64,000 nt of DNA, taken from NCBI RefSeq assembly GCF_024679245.1, contig NC_090172.1:44840054-44904053 (forward strand). Reading direction: 5' to 3'. Shown here piece by piece: positions 27,061 through 52,148 of the stretch. This stretch comes from Pseudorasbora parva. Taxonomy: Eukaryota > Chordata > Actinopteri > Cypriniformes > Gobionidae. The position numbers were made by a program, and so were the translations under genes. The number at the start of each line of letters is the position of its first letter. Within the stretch, counting starts at the first letter, position 1. Under the pieces are notes generated by a model that had not been told where the DNA came from, searched no databases, and saw nothing but the letters and a program-made list of their open reading frames with translations.

Positions 27061-28150
27061 TAGGGATGCGCGGTATACCGGTACTGGAAAAATACCGGTA
27101 TATATTTGATTTAAAACGGTACGATATCATGATTTTGCACATTTCGGTATATGCTGCTGTTCCGAAGTTCACCACTAGATGGCAGCGCGCTACACAAACT
27201 GACCCGAAACAACCAGCAAATGTGACAACAACAGACGAACAAAATGGATTGCAGTTGAATCTCTCTCAAGATGCCCAAAACGAATTAATAAAGAGAGGAG
27301 TAGAAGTGGAATTTGTAATTACTTTGCTTATAAAACTGATTAAGAGCCATCAAACCTAGCCAAGCATCTGTCACTATCCTGACTTAAAGACTTATTAAGA
27401 GATCGACAGGTCAGTGAATCATTCAAACCATCTCATTTAGGCATTTATTTTCTTTTAACACTGATCAACACACACACACACACACAGCCTAACATAAGAT
27501 CGAATATCACAATCTCCAGCTTTCGTTTCAACCAATGACGTTTAGATCTCATAATATTTGCATGCGTACTATTGCACTATTTACATCCGCGTTAGACACA
27601 ACCGACTGTGTTTATGTGAATACTCACTAAAGACGGACATTTGTACATAATTCTGTGTATTTGACTGTTTAAGGAAACTTAATGTGTAATGTGCGATCTT
27701 TAAGTTACAGGCGTGCGTGTGTGTGTGTCGTTGTTATGAGCTCATATCTCCTGTAACTGTTATTGCGAAATGCTATAAAATCTCTTAAATGATTTCCGTT
27801 CTCCATCCCGAGACGAGCGTGAAATGTTAAATCGGATTATGCAGATTGCTTTAGTGTAGTGCGATGTCTTTTGAAACCAGAAGCAATTTGCTCATTTTGA
27901 GAGATATTTTCCTGAAATTATTTCTCGCAAGAAAGTTTGATAAGTGTGATAAGCTTTGCTGATTAATTTACTAATAAACATTTGTGGTTATTTCCCACTT
28001 TATAAACTCAAAACTTGCATAATTGAACTCATTCGCGTGCAATATACCCGCGCTAATATCAGACCGTGTGGTATCGATTTAATATCGGTACTTCGGTATT
28101 AGATTGTGGTACCGTACCGAAGCCAAAATTGTGGTATCGAGCCATCCCTA
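27061..28150. mobile_element. Complete hAT-type element with 8-bp target duplication
   Basis: Left TAGGGATGCGCGGTATACCG and right-end reverse complement TAGGGATGGCTCGATACCAC are inverted repeats. GTAAACAC stands on both sides (27053-27060 and 28151-28158). 1090 bp. The 97-codon frame at 27066-27359 starts in the terminus and has no transposase motif. Confidence 0.93.
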
Positions 28151-28158
28151 GTAAACAC

Positions 28159-29497
28159 GAATGGCACAACTCGGTTCAAAGTTGAACCCAACTACAACAC
28201 AGTTGTCATCTTTGATCACATCACCCAATTTTGATCTGATGTGTGTTAAAGCAACTGTAGAAAATGTAAACCAGTTTAGAAAGTGCAGGTCCACTGAATA
28301 ATGTTGATACCAAAATGGAAACAATCAGAGAGGCAGAGGAGGAAGAGTATGTTTAAAAGGGGGTGGAAGAGGAGGAAGAGGATGAGGACGAGATAATGCA
28401 AGGTGTGGTGATTGTTGTCAATGCTCGGTCCAGCACACTAGAGGGTTTTCCCTTTGCCTGGCAAGAGACATTGCCTGTGATGTGACCAAAGTCTTCAGGC
28501 TGGACCCAGCAAAGATGTGCTGCTGAGGCAGAATGAGGCAGAAATCTCTCATTGACCTTGATTTTGTAGTTGCAAATCTCTTAAGAGTATACTATAATGT
28601 GCTTTTTATTTAGTTTTCTTTGATCGTTTGGGCTTTTGCATTTGGACTACTGTATTTTTACAGTTTGCAAGTTCTCAATACAGAAAACATTATACCATAT
28701 GAAACTAAGTTCTCTTTCATGTTTTATTGCCCTTAAACTGTCAAATACACAACACACTGTTATGTCAAAAAATTGCAATCGCATGTACCAGCATAATACT
28801 CTACTGCTGTAAATATGCTGTTAATATGAATCAAACAACAAAAGAAAACAGGTAATCACTCACTGCTCTTGATATTGAAATAACTTCAGAAGCTTTAAGA
28901 ATACATGCTAAGCTAATAGGGCAGAGTCCATATGGTGGGGCCAGTGCAATGGCACGTCACTGCATCGAAAATGCAAACGGCTTATTCTGAGACAACTGTG
29001 ATTTATGGGGATTAAAAAAAGAGAAGTGGGTGGATTTTTTTACCATTATTTTTTACCATTAATTTTTCTCAGGACATATTATATATAATGATCTTATTCA
29101 ATAGCATGAATGTTAGGGAAAAGGGCCTTTTTATTTGTACCCCAGCAGGCTTAAGATTTTCCAGAACTATATCCTGGGATTGCATAATGTTTTCTTCCTG
29201 TAAATGTTTAATCAGAACACACCCATCCTTTACACAACAAGGACCACCGCCCATTGCTGGAAATAAATGACCTTATTTTTCCTTACATGTTCTTCAGACT
29301 TAAATTATTATAAAGCAGGGACACATAAGAAATATTTCGCACCTGAACTCCACCCAGCAACTCTGTCCCAAAATACACACATTTCACACACTCCACTTTC
29401 CTTCCAAAGAAGATTAATGGTACATTTTATTCATGGAACACAAGATGAGTACATTCTCACAGCCAGGAAATATTAACTGTGACCGTAACAGAATGAC

Positions 29498-29503
<6 letters not shown>
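28159..29503. other. No gene seen
   Basis: Contains an Asp/Glu-rich purine stretch (28330-28400: GGAAGAGGATGAGGACGAGA) and AT-rich sequence. The overlapping frames at 29069-29476 have no motif. Confidence 0.45.

Positions 29504-29504
<1 letters not shown>

Positions 29505-29578
<74 letters not shown>
29505..29578. repeat. (GA)n microsatellite
   Basis: About 36 uninterrupted GA units, ending exactly where the LINE fragment begins. Confidence 0.98.
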
Positions 29579-29580
<2 letters not shown>

Positions 29581-29626
29581 CAATGAATTGGCGAAACTCC
29601 TATAGCTCCTGGCCTGCCTCACACTA

Positions 29627-31265
29627 CAGTCCCTGACAAAAGTCTTGTCGCTTATCTATTCTCTAGAAATACCTGATATTAACCTGACTTTTAATTAATT
29701 AATTGGTGTTAGAAATAGCTCATATGAAAAGCTAAAACCCTCCCAAATGATGCTTAATGCACTGAAATAAATAATTTTCACAGAAATATTTATCATTTAA
29801 TCAAGACAGAAAGGTCAAATTTTGGCAAGACAAAAGTTTTGTCGCCTATACAGAAATTGAACAAATTTACTGCAAATACAAAAATATGTCAGCAAATTAA
29901 GTTGTGGTGCTGTGAGATCCAAATTTAATATCTTGTACAACTTCCATGAGCTTGAAGGACTGCATCCATGCGGTTTGGCAAGGATTCATACAATTTACTG
30001 ATGAAGTCATCAGGAATAGCTAAGGAAGCAGTCTTGCATGCCTCCCAGAGTTCATCAATATTCTTTGGTTTCGTCTTCCATGCGTCCTCTTTCATCCTAC
30101 CCCACATATGCTCAATGATGTTCATGTCTGGTGACGGGGCTGGCCAATCCTGGAGCATCTTGATCTTCTTCGCCTTGAGGAACTTTGATGTGGAGATGGA
30201 AGTATGCGATGGAGCACCGTCCTGCTGCAGAATTTGGCCTCTTTTATGGTTGGGAATATAAGAGGTAGCTAAGATTTCTTGGTATTTTAGCCTATTGATG
30301 TTGCCTTCCACCCTGCAGATCTCTCGCACACCCCCATACTGGATGTAACCCTAGACCATTTCCGCCACCAAACTTCACTGTTTTCTGGGTGAATCTCGGA
30401 TCCATTCGGACACCAGTAGGTCTCCTGCAATATTTGCGGCGACTGTAGTGTAATTCAACAGAAGATTCATCTGAAAAATCCACCTTCTGCCACTTTTCCA
30501 GCGTCCATCCTTTTAGCAGGCTGTGGGCCTTGGCAAATGCCACACGGTTTTTCAATTGTCTTTTGTTTAGTGCTGGCTTCTGGTCACTGATTCGACCATG
30601 GAGGCCATTTCGAGACAGAATCCGACAAACTGTTCTGGTTGACACAGGGACTTCAGGTGACCAGGTCTCGTGGAGCTCTGCTGCAGTGGAAAATGGGCTG
30701 GCCTTGGATTTTCAAGCCAACAAACGGTCCTCTCGAGCAGTTGTCTTGTGGGGTCTGCCTGACCTGGGCTTGTCAAAAACGTCTCCAGTCTCTTCAAATC
30801 TTTTTTTTATCCTCTGTACTTGACGCTGAGACACATTGAAGGTGTCTGCCATATCAGCAGTGGATCTGGTCTTCAGCCTCTTGATAATCAAAACTTTAGT
30901 CTCAGGGTGAATCTTAGGCATGTTTGCAGAGGTCTAGTTGCAGTTGATGTGAAGGTCTAGCATACTGGGGTTCTTTTAATACACACTTGAGACCTAATTG
31001 ATCCATTATTAGTCACAGGTGAAGCTCATATGACAAGGTGACAACACTTATGTCTTTACAAAAATTGACTCAATGGGCTTTACCAAGCTGTGAATATTAG
31101 AATACTTTTTGAAAGTTTAGTTTTTCACTGAAACATTATCACAAAAGCTGGTGGGATTAAAATGAGCCATTTCTTGTAAAAAAAAAAAAAATCTTGATCA
31201 AAATATATTTCAGCGGCACTTTAGGTCAATTTGTACACAAGCGACAAGACTTTTGTAAGGGACTG
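29627..31265 (-). mobile_element. Complete Tc1/mariner element with TA duplication
   Basis: Inverted termini CAGTCCCTGACAAAAGTCTT (left) and AAGACTTTTGTAAGGGACTG (right) continue inward through GTCGCTT/AAGCGAC. The insertion site TA is duplicated at 29625-29626 and 31266-31267. The single transposase frame runs on the - strand. Length is 1639 bp. It sits inside a LINE fragment. The termini are nearly intact while the protein is broken. Confidence 0.95.
29925..30921 (-). pseudogene. Tc1/mariner transposase, DD35E spacing, inactivated
   Basis: Cut-and-paste transposase. It starts MPKIHPETKVLIIKRLKTRS with helix-turn-helix (MADTFNVSQRQVQRIKKRF) and a GRP hook (RSGRPHKT). The first Asp is in VDFSDESS, the second in LQQDGAPSHTS, and the Glu in PDMNIIEHMW. 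There are 35 residues between the second Asp and the Glu, one more than in Tc1/Sleeping Beauty. Damage: an in-frame TGA at 30714-30712 after about 69 codons, and a frameshift near 30350 after FGGGNG. Length is about 332 codons, normal for the family. Confidence 0.9.
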
Positions 31266-32103
31266 TACATGACTCCTCTATAAAGTTCCTCCTGTATGCA
31301 GATTATCTAGTGCTGCTGTCTCCAACAGAAGAGGGTCTACACTACAGCAGAAACTGGACATCCTGAACTGGGCCCTGAGTATCAACCATAACAAAACTAA
31401 AGTACTAACATTTCAGAAAAGACCCAGATGTCAGGGAAAGAGACACAATTTCACCCTTGGTATGACCGAAATTGATCATGCCACCAACTACACATACCTA
31501 GGGTTGAAATTCAGCGCAAAAGGAAACTTCTATTAGCCGTGAATGAACAGAAGAGAAAGCAAGAAGGGCTTTCTGTCATCAAAAAATCAATCCAATCTGA
31601 AATACCAATCAGAATCTGGTTTAAAATATTCCTATATCAGTCATAGAACCTATTGCACTCCTAAATCACAAATTTGACAAATGGGACAAAAATCCTATTG
31701 ACACCCTGCATACTCCATTCTGTAGTATCCTGAGAGTACAGAGGAACACACCAAAGAACGCATGCAGGGCAGAATTAGGCCAATTGTCTCTATTAATCCA
31801 CATTGAGAAACAAGCCATCAAATTTCGGTAACATCTAAAAATGAGTGACCCTAACTCTTACCATTTTAAAGCTCTTAAAAACACTGGAAATAGTCCCCTT
31901 CAGTGGGTCCGAGGCTGCAAAAACAAATTAACACAACTAACAATAATCAGTCTTAGGACACTGACACCCTAACCACACAATCTATCCAAACCAAATGATT
32001 AAAGCACAAAAAGAAAATTACCTGTTTTATTGGAATGAAACGACACAATTATTTGGCCCTAAACAGAGATTACATGACAGCAGAATACCTCTGCACCGTC
32101 AGC

Positions 32104-32245
32104 AGAGGTGGACAAAGCACACGACTTCATTGCTTAAGTAAAAGTAACAGTACTATTGGTCAAATATTACTCTGATACAAGTGAAAGTTGTGAAAACTGA
32201 TTTTTACTTAAGTAAAAGTACAGAAGTATTAGTTGTCAAAAGTAC
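32104..32245. repeat. Fragment of a common fish DNA repeat
   Basis: GAGGTGGACAAAGCACACGA, TTGCTTAAGTAAAAGTAACA and ACTTAAGTAAAAGTACAGAA match the widespread fish GAGGTGGGCAAAGTA...AAGTAAAAGTA repeat. Only one end is present. Confidence 0.65.
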
Positions 32246-32249
32246 TTAA

Positions 32250-32702
32250 AGGGTTAGTTCACCAAAAAATGAAATTGATGTCATTAATGACTCCCCCTAA
32301 TGTCGTTCCACACCCATAAGACCTCCGTTCATCTTCAGAACACAGTTTAAGATATTTTATGTTTAGTCCGAGAGCGGTATACTATACTGTCCATGTCCAG
32401 AAAGGGAATAAAAACATCATCAAAGTAATCCATATGTGACATCAGTTAGTTAATTAGAATCCCTTGAAGCATCGAAAATACATTTTGGTCCAAAAATAAC
32501 AAAAACTACAATTTTATTCAGCATTGTCTTCTCTTCCGCATTTGTTTTCAATCCTCAAATAAAGATTCAAACGGTTATGAATCAGTGGATTGATTCATGA
32601 TTTGGATCGCGTGTCAAACTACCAAACTGCTGAAATCACGTGACATTGGCGATCCGAATCATGAATCAATCCGCTGATTCATGACCGTTTGAATCTTTAT
32701 TT
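32250..32702. mobile_element. TTAA-type MITE with internal palindrome, right end lost
   Basis: TTAA at 32246-32249 precedes AGGGTTAGTTCACCAAAAAA. The same family as 55555-56000 (shared CTGTCCATGTCCAGAAAGGG, CATATGTGACATCAGTTAGT, AAAATACATTTTGGTCCAAA). Inside, 32553-32625 (TCAAATAAAGATTCAAACGG, ATGAATCAGTGGATTGATTC) is mirrored at 32650-32702. The right terminus is missing. Confidence 0.8.
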
Positions 32703-32705
32703 GAG

Positions 32706-32811
32706 GTTCGAAAATCCTCGACCCCTTGCTCCTCACCCAATTCCATGCCGAACATCCGGACCGCCCTACTGGCCGTCAGGAGCTGCCCATGGAGGAGGGG
32801 GTACTGTCAAA
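32706..32811 (+). pseudogene. 3' end of a Gypsy (Ty3-type) LTR retrotransposon polyprotein
   Basis: In one frame (GAAAATCCTCGACCCCTTGC onward) it reads KILDPLLLTQFHAEHPDRPT, then GRQELPMEEGVL. This is the I-L-D-P-x-L-L-x-x-F-H-x-x-H-P-D-R-P ending after the chromodomain of chromovirus-type Gypsy elements, followed by GGAGGAGGGGGTACTGTCA as at the junction to the 3' LTR. About 35 codons remain and the LTR is cut by the next MITE. Confidence 0.7.
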
Positions 32812-33106
32812 GGCCCTGTCCCAAATGGCACCCTAAACCCTCACAGTCTTCCTCTGAGTCCATGCTTTCACAACGTAATGCTGCTTTGGCCCTGTCCCAA
32901 ATGGCACATTTCATGTGAACTTTCGGTCTTGTGGACTTACAATGGCCGCTGCGAGCATGTTAAATCCACGAGACCGCAGGGTGCCCATTTTTCAATTTGC
33001 CATTTTTAGGACTTCTTCTCGGCAGTCAAAGCGGCTTTTTACGTTGTGAAAGTGCAGACTCCTCAGGAAGACCGTGAGGGTTTAGGGTGCCATTTTGGAC
33101 AGGGCC
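32812..33106. repeat. Short element with 33-bp terminal inverted repeats
   Basis: Left GGCCCTGTCCCAAATGGCAC, then CCTAAACCCTCAC; right GTGAGGGTTTAGGGTGCCAT, then TTTGGACAGGGCC. The arms differ at one or two positions. The left motif is partly repeated inside at about 32889-32908. No clean target duplication was identified. It interrupts the Gypsy fragment. Confidence 0.85.
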
Positions 33107-33660
33107 TCTGACTGTCAGGAAGAAGTCCACTGTGTAACCCGCACCAGTGCAGGCTCGGCAGAAGTGCGCATCTCAACCTCAAAGGGGGCGCTTGCGAGCA
33201 CCCTTCTAAAACCTAAAATGACAAATTGGACACCCTGCGATCTAATGGACTTAATGGACATGTGCACGTGTGTCCTGACAATTGTAATAAGTGAAGATGG
33301 TGAGAGTTCTTGAGAGATCTGTTAGTGTTTGATGTTCTGTTGGGATTTCAAGGGTTTCTGTATCATCTGTTTTTTGGGTCACTATTGTGCTGAAGAATAG
33401 AGCCTGTGCTTCAGTCCAGGATGGGCAAGAACATTTTGGTGTTATTAGTGGGGTATCAGTCAGGGCCTTCACTAACGATCAATACAGCCCACCCGCTGCA
33501 ATAACAACACATACACTGATACATACAAAATACAATCATGCTCTATGCACTGAACCTCACAACATAAAAGGACACACGAGACAAAAAGGCAGTTTATTAT
33601 TGATACAATTGCATGTTCCAAATATATATCTCTGTCTAAAACATTTTCTTTTAAAATTAA
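33107..33660. other. No gene seen
   Basis: Sequence between a MITE and a microsatellite. The open frame at 33387-33740 ends in the TA tract and is not supported. Confidence 0.45.

Positions 33661-33739
<79 letters not shown>
33661..33739. repeat. (TA)n microsatellite
   Basis: About 39 TA units. Confidence 0.98.
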
Positions 33740-33742
<3 letters not shown>

Positions 33743-34836
33743 TATATAATTTTTATTATTATTATTATAATTTTTTTTGTTGTTGTTGTTGACAGGGCCA
33801 GCAGTCCCCAGGACCTCTGGGTGTTATGCTGCTGGTTGCTTTATTTAAAGATTTAAAGGAAGTAACTGTGGTTGTTGATGCATTGACATGTTACATTAAA
33901 GTCATGCAAGGTTTTTCTGGTTAACTGCAAAAGGTTTGCATTTTACAATGAATGTGTAAGGAAATATTTGTAAAAGTATTTTTTTGTAAAACTTTTAAGG
34001 AAAATTATGTCAGTTTTTTTATGCATTTTATTTTAATTTGGACATTTTACAGTTTATTTGGCAGCCATATAGGTTTTTTGTGTGTTTTTTTTTGTGAGGT
34101 TATTCTAGTTGTTTAACTTTTGCCTCTTGTATTTAGTGTTTTGTGACACAACTGTATCACATGCGATTTAGTGGGTGTTTGGACACAAAAAGAGTGCAGG
34201 AGACTTGCAAATAGTGTCTAACTGCCTGAACTTATTTAAGGTTTTACAGAAATAGGGATTTATTCAACAAATTGGTTTAGGCTATTGCCAATTTGCTTCA
34301 GAGAAGGGAGTTTAGAGTCTCTTGTGAAATAGTTTTTAGTGTCAATTAAAAAACAAACTAACTGGTGCTTTAATGTGGTCTGAGGTAAGACTAAACACAG
34401 AGAAAGCTTGGCTGAGCATTTTTCTCACGATCGATGAAGAGGGAGGTGTTACATGTCATAAAGAATAGGCCTATGTATTTCATTACTTATTAGCTTTAAT
34501 TTACCAATAGCACATTTATATGCTAGCAGTCGATTTTTTTCTCTAAACTTACCTGGGGATTTAACAAAAAAGATAAGAGTGGGATGAGATATCAACAAGA
34601 TACAAATCGGATGTTCATCAAGTAACCCATGCGACGTGAGTATAGGCTGTTATGCAGAAAAGAATGCTCATTAAATTAATTAGTTATAATGGAATTTTGT
34701 CAAAAAGATAATGCAAAAGGCAATAGAATTCTTGAATTTATAATGATATATGCAGCCTATGCTTGACTTAAGGCATGACATTGAGCACTTTTCATCTCTT
34801 CTTAACTGAAATCTCTCTGTTTTTGATGCACAATTT
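33740..34836 (+). other. Region upstream of the receptor gene
   Basis: AT-rich, no exon seen. 34145-34260 has an inverted relative at 26905-26995 (a repeat). The receptor promoter should lie here or in an upstream non-coding exon, but no clear TATA box or initiator could be assigned. Confidence 0.4.
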
Positions 34837-47931
<13,095 letters not shown>

Positions 47932-48052
47932 AAAAGAGATATGAATTGAGTTTGGATGGGGGCAGAGATGGTGAATGAGTGTGTTATTTGTGAGAACTGC
48001 TTGGACTGAGTATTGTGACCTACACAGGATAAGAGCAAAGTCATAATACTGA

Positions 48053-48058
48053 ATTAAA
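48053..48058 (+). promoter_or_regulatory. Possible polyadenylation signal of the receptor gene
   Basis: ATTAAA about 120 bases after the receptor stop codon, in a plausible 3' UTR position. No AATAAA lies between the stop and this site. The hexamer is common in AT-rich DNA, so support is positional only. Confidence 0.4.
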
Positions 48059-48481
48059 ATGAAAATTGCCCCATCATTTATTTAGCCTCAAGCCATCCTA
48101 TGACTTTCTTCTTTCTGATGAACATAATCAATTATATTAATAAATATGATGCTTCCAAGCTTAATTATGGCAGTGACGTGGTCCATTAAGTTTGAAGCTC
48201 AAAAAAAGTTTCATAAACATTCTCCAAACAGCTCCAGAAGGTTAATGATTAATGATTTTTTTATTTTATTATATGCTCATTAGAATAGTTTTTAATGTAG
48301 CAGTTAATTACTATTCTGACACTATTTGCAGTATATATCTTTGCATAGGTCTACAACAGATGTTTTTTCATAAATATTTTCATATAATTTTTTTATATAT
48401 ATATTTTAATACATGCTGATCTATAAAAAAATATTTACAAAATGTTTTCTAATATCAATTTAAAAAATAAATCAATTCAAT
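48059..48481. other. AT-rich downstream region, no gene seen
   Basis: Follows the receptor 3' end. Long A/T runs, no complete repeat and no supported exon. Confidence 0.5.
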
Positions 48482-48485
48482 TTAA

Positions 48486-50391
48486 AGGGGTGCTGAATTG
48501 AGAAATCAACTTTCCCTTGAGCCTTGATATATAAAAGGTCATGGTAGCATAAAAATATATAGTACATTTTGGAGCTGAAAACTTTCTTGTTAGTAAAAGA
48601 AAATCTTTTAGACACCAGGCCCGCTCTCACATCAATGACGTAATAGAAGGGGCAAACGCTGCCTCTACAGAAAAATGTGTACGCCTGTTTCTAGCCCGCC
48701 CACCGACTGGTGGAGCTAAATAATCAATAAACATGCTAAAAAATAGCAAAATAATTGTTGAAATAAAAGTTAAAATAATGGGATTAAAACACAATGCTGT
48801 GACTTCTATATTGGATCCGACAGGAATGATGCTACACTTATGTGAGTAAAACATGTTTTTCTACGTGATAGTATTGCATTGTTACAGATCATTTTGATCA
48901 TGTGTATGTGTCTATCTCACCATACCTTAGCATACTGTCATTGACTGAAGAATCCTTACTTTGTTGGTTCATTGCAAAAGAGAGTTCATTAAAAAGAGAC
49001 AACAAATCAGCAGCAACTCAAAATCCCACTCAATCCCCCTTCCACTGCTGCCTTTTGACTGCAGTGAGGACAAGCCTGCAGTCTCCCTCTCAGATACTGA
49101 AGCTTTCGCGCCTCGATCGCCCCCCGGTGACCGGTCCCAGTATAGCCGCCCCTCTGTGATTTCTAATGGACGCGAGGCAAACTAAACAATAAAATTACAC
49201 TTCAAATTTTTTTCCCCAAAGTTAGTTTATGTCACTGAAGGCAGTTATCATCACGATGATTTCATTTCAAGTGTTCGTTTTTAAAATAAGTTTAGTTTGA
49301 GTAAGTTATTTGATGCTATAAAAACGGGGGGGTGTGACGTCATGATTGACAGCTGAGACTGACGGCTTCTCTGAGTGAAGTTGTCAATGAGGCACTAACG
49401 GACTTTTTTCAAAATTTTTGGGAGCAGATTAGAGCTTTAGCTTTAATTTCTACATTTCCATAACTGTTTATTTCACACCAACATAATTCATTGTTCTGCA
49501 TCTGCGAGAGTGTGGGCGGGCTTTTGATATCGCAGCTGTACTTCCTGCTCTACTTCCTGCGCTCTACTGCGCAACTCCGGTCCCGAAATCGCTACTGCGC
49601 AGACTCTGTCCCAAGATGTCCGTGCCGTGCAAGGCCGCCTGAAAGCTTCAAATCTGCCAAGCGGAAACGGATGATGTCGAGTCGTCCATATTTTTTTACG
49701 GTCTATGAGTGAGGACAGTAGTCTGCCCCTCTCTGGCCTGCAGGGCTTACAGACCTCTCTAAAACCACTCCCCAGTAGTCATGGTACTTTAGCCCAATGT
49801 CCCAGGGCTATGTATTTTCCAGACAGGCTATGAAAAAGTAAACCTGTCACTGTCAGCAGGCCGGTGAATCTTAAACAGTGAAACATTATTTTTTTGATCT
49901 GCGTTGTTCACTCTCTCGACTTGATATGTGAAGAGCGCGCACTCACGTGTGTGTGTGCGGTTTGCACTTATATGCACCGATCGGGCGGGCCAAGTAAAAA
50001 AAATATATATATATTTTTAATTTTTAAACACACTTAAATGTATCTAATAGGATAAACAGAGCTCCATTACCTCATAATCATAACCGGAAGAGCGGACCAG
50101 GGCAGGCGCCCGGCGAATGTGTCCCGTCCCGTCATAATAAAAGTCCCGGTTTGCGAGGCGGGTATTTGTTTAACAATCGCTCCAGCAGCTGTGCTCAGGT
50201 CCACAACACTCGGTCCTGCTCTGCTTTACACTACAGAAACGTTAATAACCGCATGCATGAAGGTGATTTCTGCCCGAGTCCGAGGCTGTGATGAGAAGAC
50301 CACATGTCCCTACGCTCAAATTGCGTCATCAAACTACAACTTTGTTTTGAATAGGCGACCTCCAGTGGACAGAAAGTTGCATAGTGCACCT
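48486..50391. mobile_element. Large TTAA-flanked non-autonomous element
   Basis: TTAA at 48482-48485 and 50392-50395. Left AGGGGTGCTGAATTG and right-end reverse complement AGGTGCACTATGCAAC are weakly similar. The interior carries blocks shared with 3669-3870 (same orientation) and 5549-5910 (inverted), so it is a composite family. It is CpG-rich for this window and could be mistaken for a promoter (GGGCGGGCCAAGTAAAA near 49983). Confidence 0.65.
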
Positions 50392-50395
50392 TTAA

Positions 50396-52079
50396 TTGTT
50401 AAAACCAAAATCTGAATATTTTGTATACTTTAGTAGCTACCTCTAAGAATTGTATTGTTTTTGTGTGAAAACATCAAACTACTATACCAGTTAAATGTCC
50501 AGTTAAAAAAAATGCATTTTTGAAACTAACTTGCAAAAATTGACATTATGACATCTAATGACCATCGCCATTTACACAGTCTTTTTTTGTGAATTATTGA
50601 AACATTTATTCAACCGATCCAATCAAAAACTGATTAATTGAGAAATGACACTGTTTTGCTCATATAAGTGCAAAAGCTTTGGATTTATTTGCAACTATTT
50701 CTATTGATGGAGCAAATATAGACAAAAATGGCAATACTGTCTCTAAAATGTAAGTTACTCAACATCAACTTCATGTTCTTGACTTCTCTATGGAACTGAA
50801 ATCAATATCACATTTGCAGTTATACTGTTGTTTTGAACAGCTGCTCTCTTGCTAAACTCAATATCCAAAACTTTACAGTAAAAGTAGTATAATTTTTTAA
50901 TAGTATAATTTTATAATAGTAGCATAATATGTTTACAAACATGTACATAAGAAGACTTATATCAGTGAGCAGGTTTCTTAATGGAAATGTTTGTTTTGGT
51001 ACCAACTAATAATTGTATGCATACTGTATAGCAGCACGGATTAAATAAATTACATAAACAAAATAAAACTTAAATGAATAAAACTAAAATAGCTGAGTAG
51101 CCTACATGTTTAAACTACAGGTTTAACCCATAGACCGTAAAAAAATAACCAGGCTGGTGATGATGACCTCTAGTGGCTGTAAGTAGCGATGCATGTAACA
51201 AAACCCGGTCTGCTCTGGCCTATCAGGATGTTATGTATTTCTCTGTGTGCTCAAGGAAGGTTTGCTGAAATGGTTTATCAAAATCCGATTTTGTCCAATT
51301 TATCTGCTATCTTTTCAGTGGTATTTCCTTCCTGTTACGTATTTAAACTGCTCCAGTAAACACAGTTTACATGGGTGGGAAAGAACTAGAAATGTAATAG
51401 CAGTTACATAATCCTTAAAGCATTTAACCCAATCAATATCTTCAGGGGTTTCTAAATATAATGCCAAGTGTGCCTCTACTTTAGTTCTATGTAGTCAATG
51501 TAAATTTGCTGATATGTATGAAATATAATATTGTATTTAATTTCTTTGTGCACTTGCAGCAATAAAAATCAGATTAAGGCAACCCGGCGGCAACATTTCA
51601 CTCTGCGCTATTAATAAACCAGAGTAATTCACCACTTACAACACTGGCCGTCCCAGAAATGACCACAGATCCCCTTGGGACCAGGTTTTAACAGCATGTC
51701 ACTAGTCAATCAAATAACCATGGTGACAGTAGAATGACCAATTCCCATTTGCAATCACAAGGCGAGAGCAGCTGATTCTGTCTTTGAATGAATTTTAATA
51801 ATGCTGGGATAGGGGTATCCATCTGTAAATGTTGGTAAACCCATCTGTCAGGTGACAGGCTAACCGACTGGTGACCATAAAGCGTAATGTTGCAGACATC
51901 ATGCAGGCTCTGCTGCTGAGCAGACACCACAATGACATTCAAAGACCTCCTGACTCACCACAGCAGGATGAGCAATTGAGAAAAGAAACAGAAAGCTCTA
52001 GGTAAAAAGGAGAAGTTGAACTGGGAGGGTGGAGATGCTTAGAACAAGTTACAGCATGATGATATAGTGTTACAGCATG

Positions 52080-52084
<5 letters not shown>
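50396..52084. other. No recognised gene; possible conserved non-coding block
   Basis: 51590-51990 is GC-balanced, free of recognised repeats and unlike the AT-rich surroundings (ACAACACTGGCCGTCCCAGA, CATCATGCAGGCTCTGCTGC). Neither strand gives a frame with motifs. It is a candidate for conserved regulatory DNA, from composition only. Confidence 0.35.

Positions 52085-52146
<62 letters not shown>
52085..52146. repeat. (TA)n microsatellite
   Basis: About 31 TA units. Confidence 0.97.

Positions 52147-52148
<2 letters not shown>

Larger units (their letters stand above)
29579..32100 (+). pseudogene. Non-LTR retrotransposon reverse transcriptase fragment, split by a Tc1 element
   Basis: 29579-29625 reads INELAKLL, then APGL. 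After the Tc1 insertion it continues from 31266 as TLHDSSIKFLLYADYLVLLS, later VLTFQKRPRCQG, TNYTYLGLKFSAKGNF, and ACRAELGQLSLL near 31770. These are the palm and thumb parts of a LINE reverse transcriptase. The catalytic Y-A-D-D box has become Y-A-D-Y, and several stops and frameshifts follow. It is 5' truncated at the GA tract. The LINE clade is not assigned. Confidence 0.8.

Noticed and set aside
29968..30823. 97-codon frames on the + strand within the Tc1 element
   Set aside because: They are shadows of the - strand transposase, whose motifs are unmistakable.
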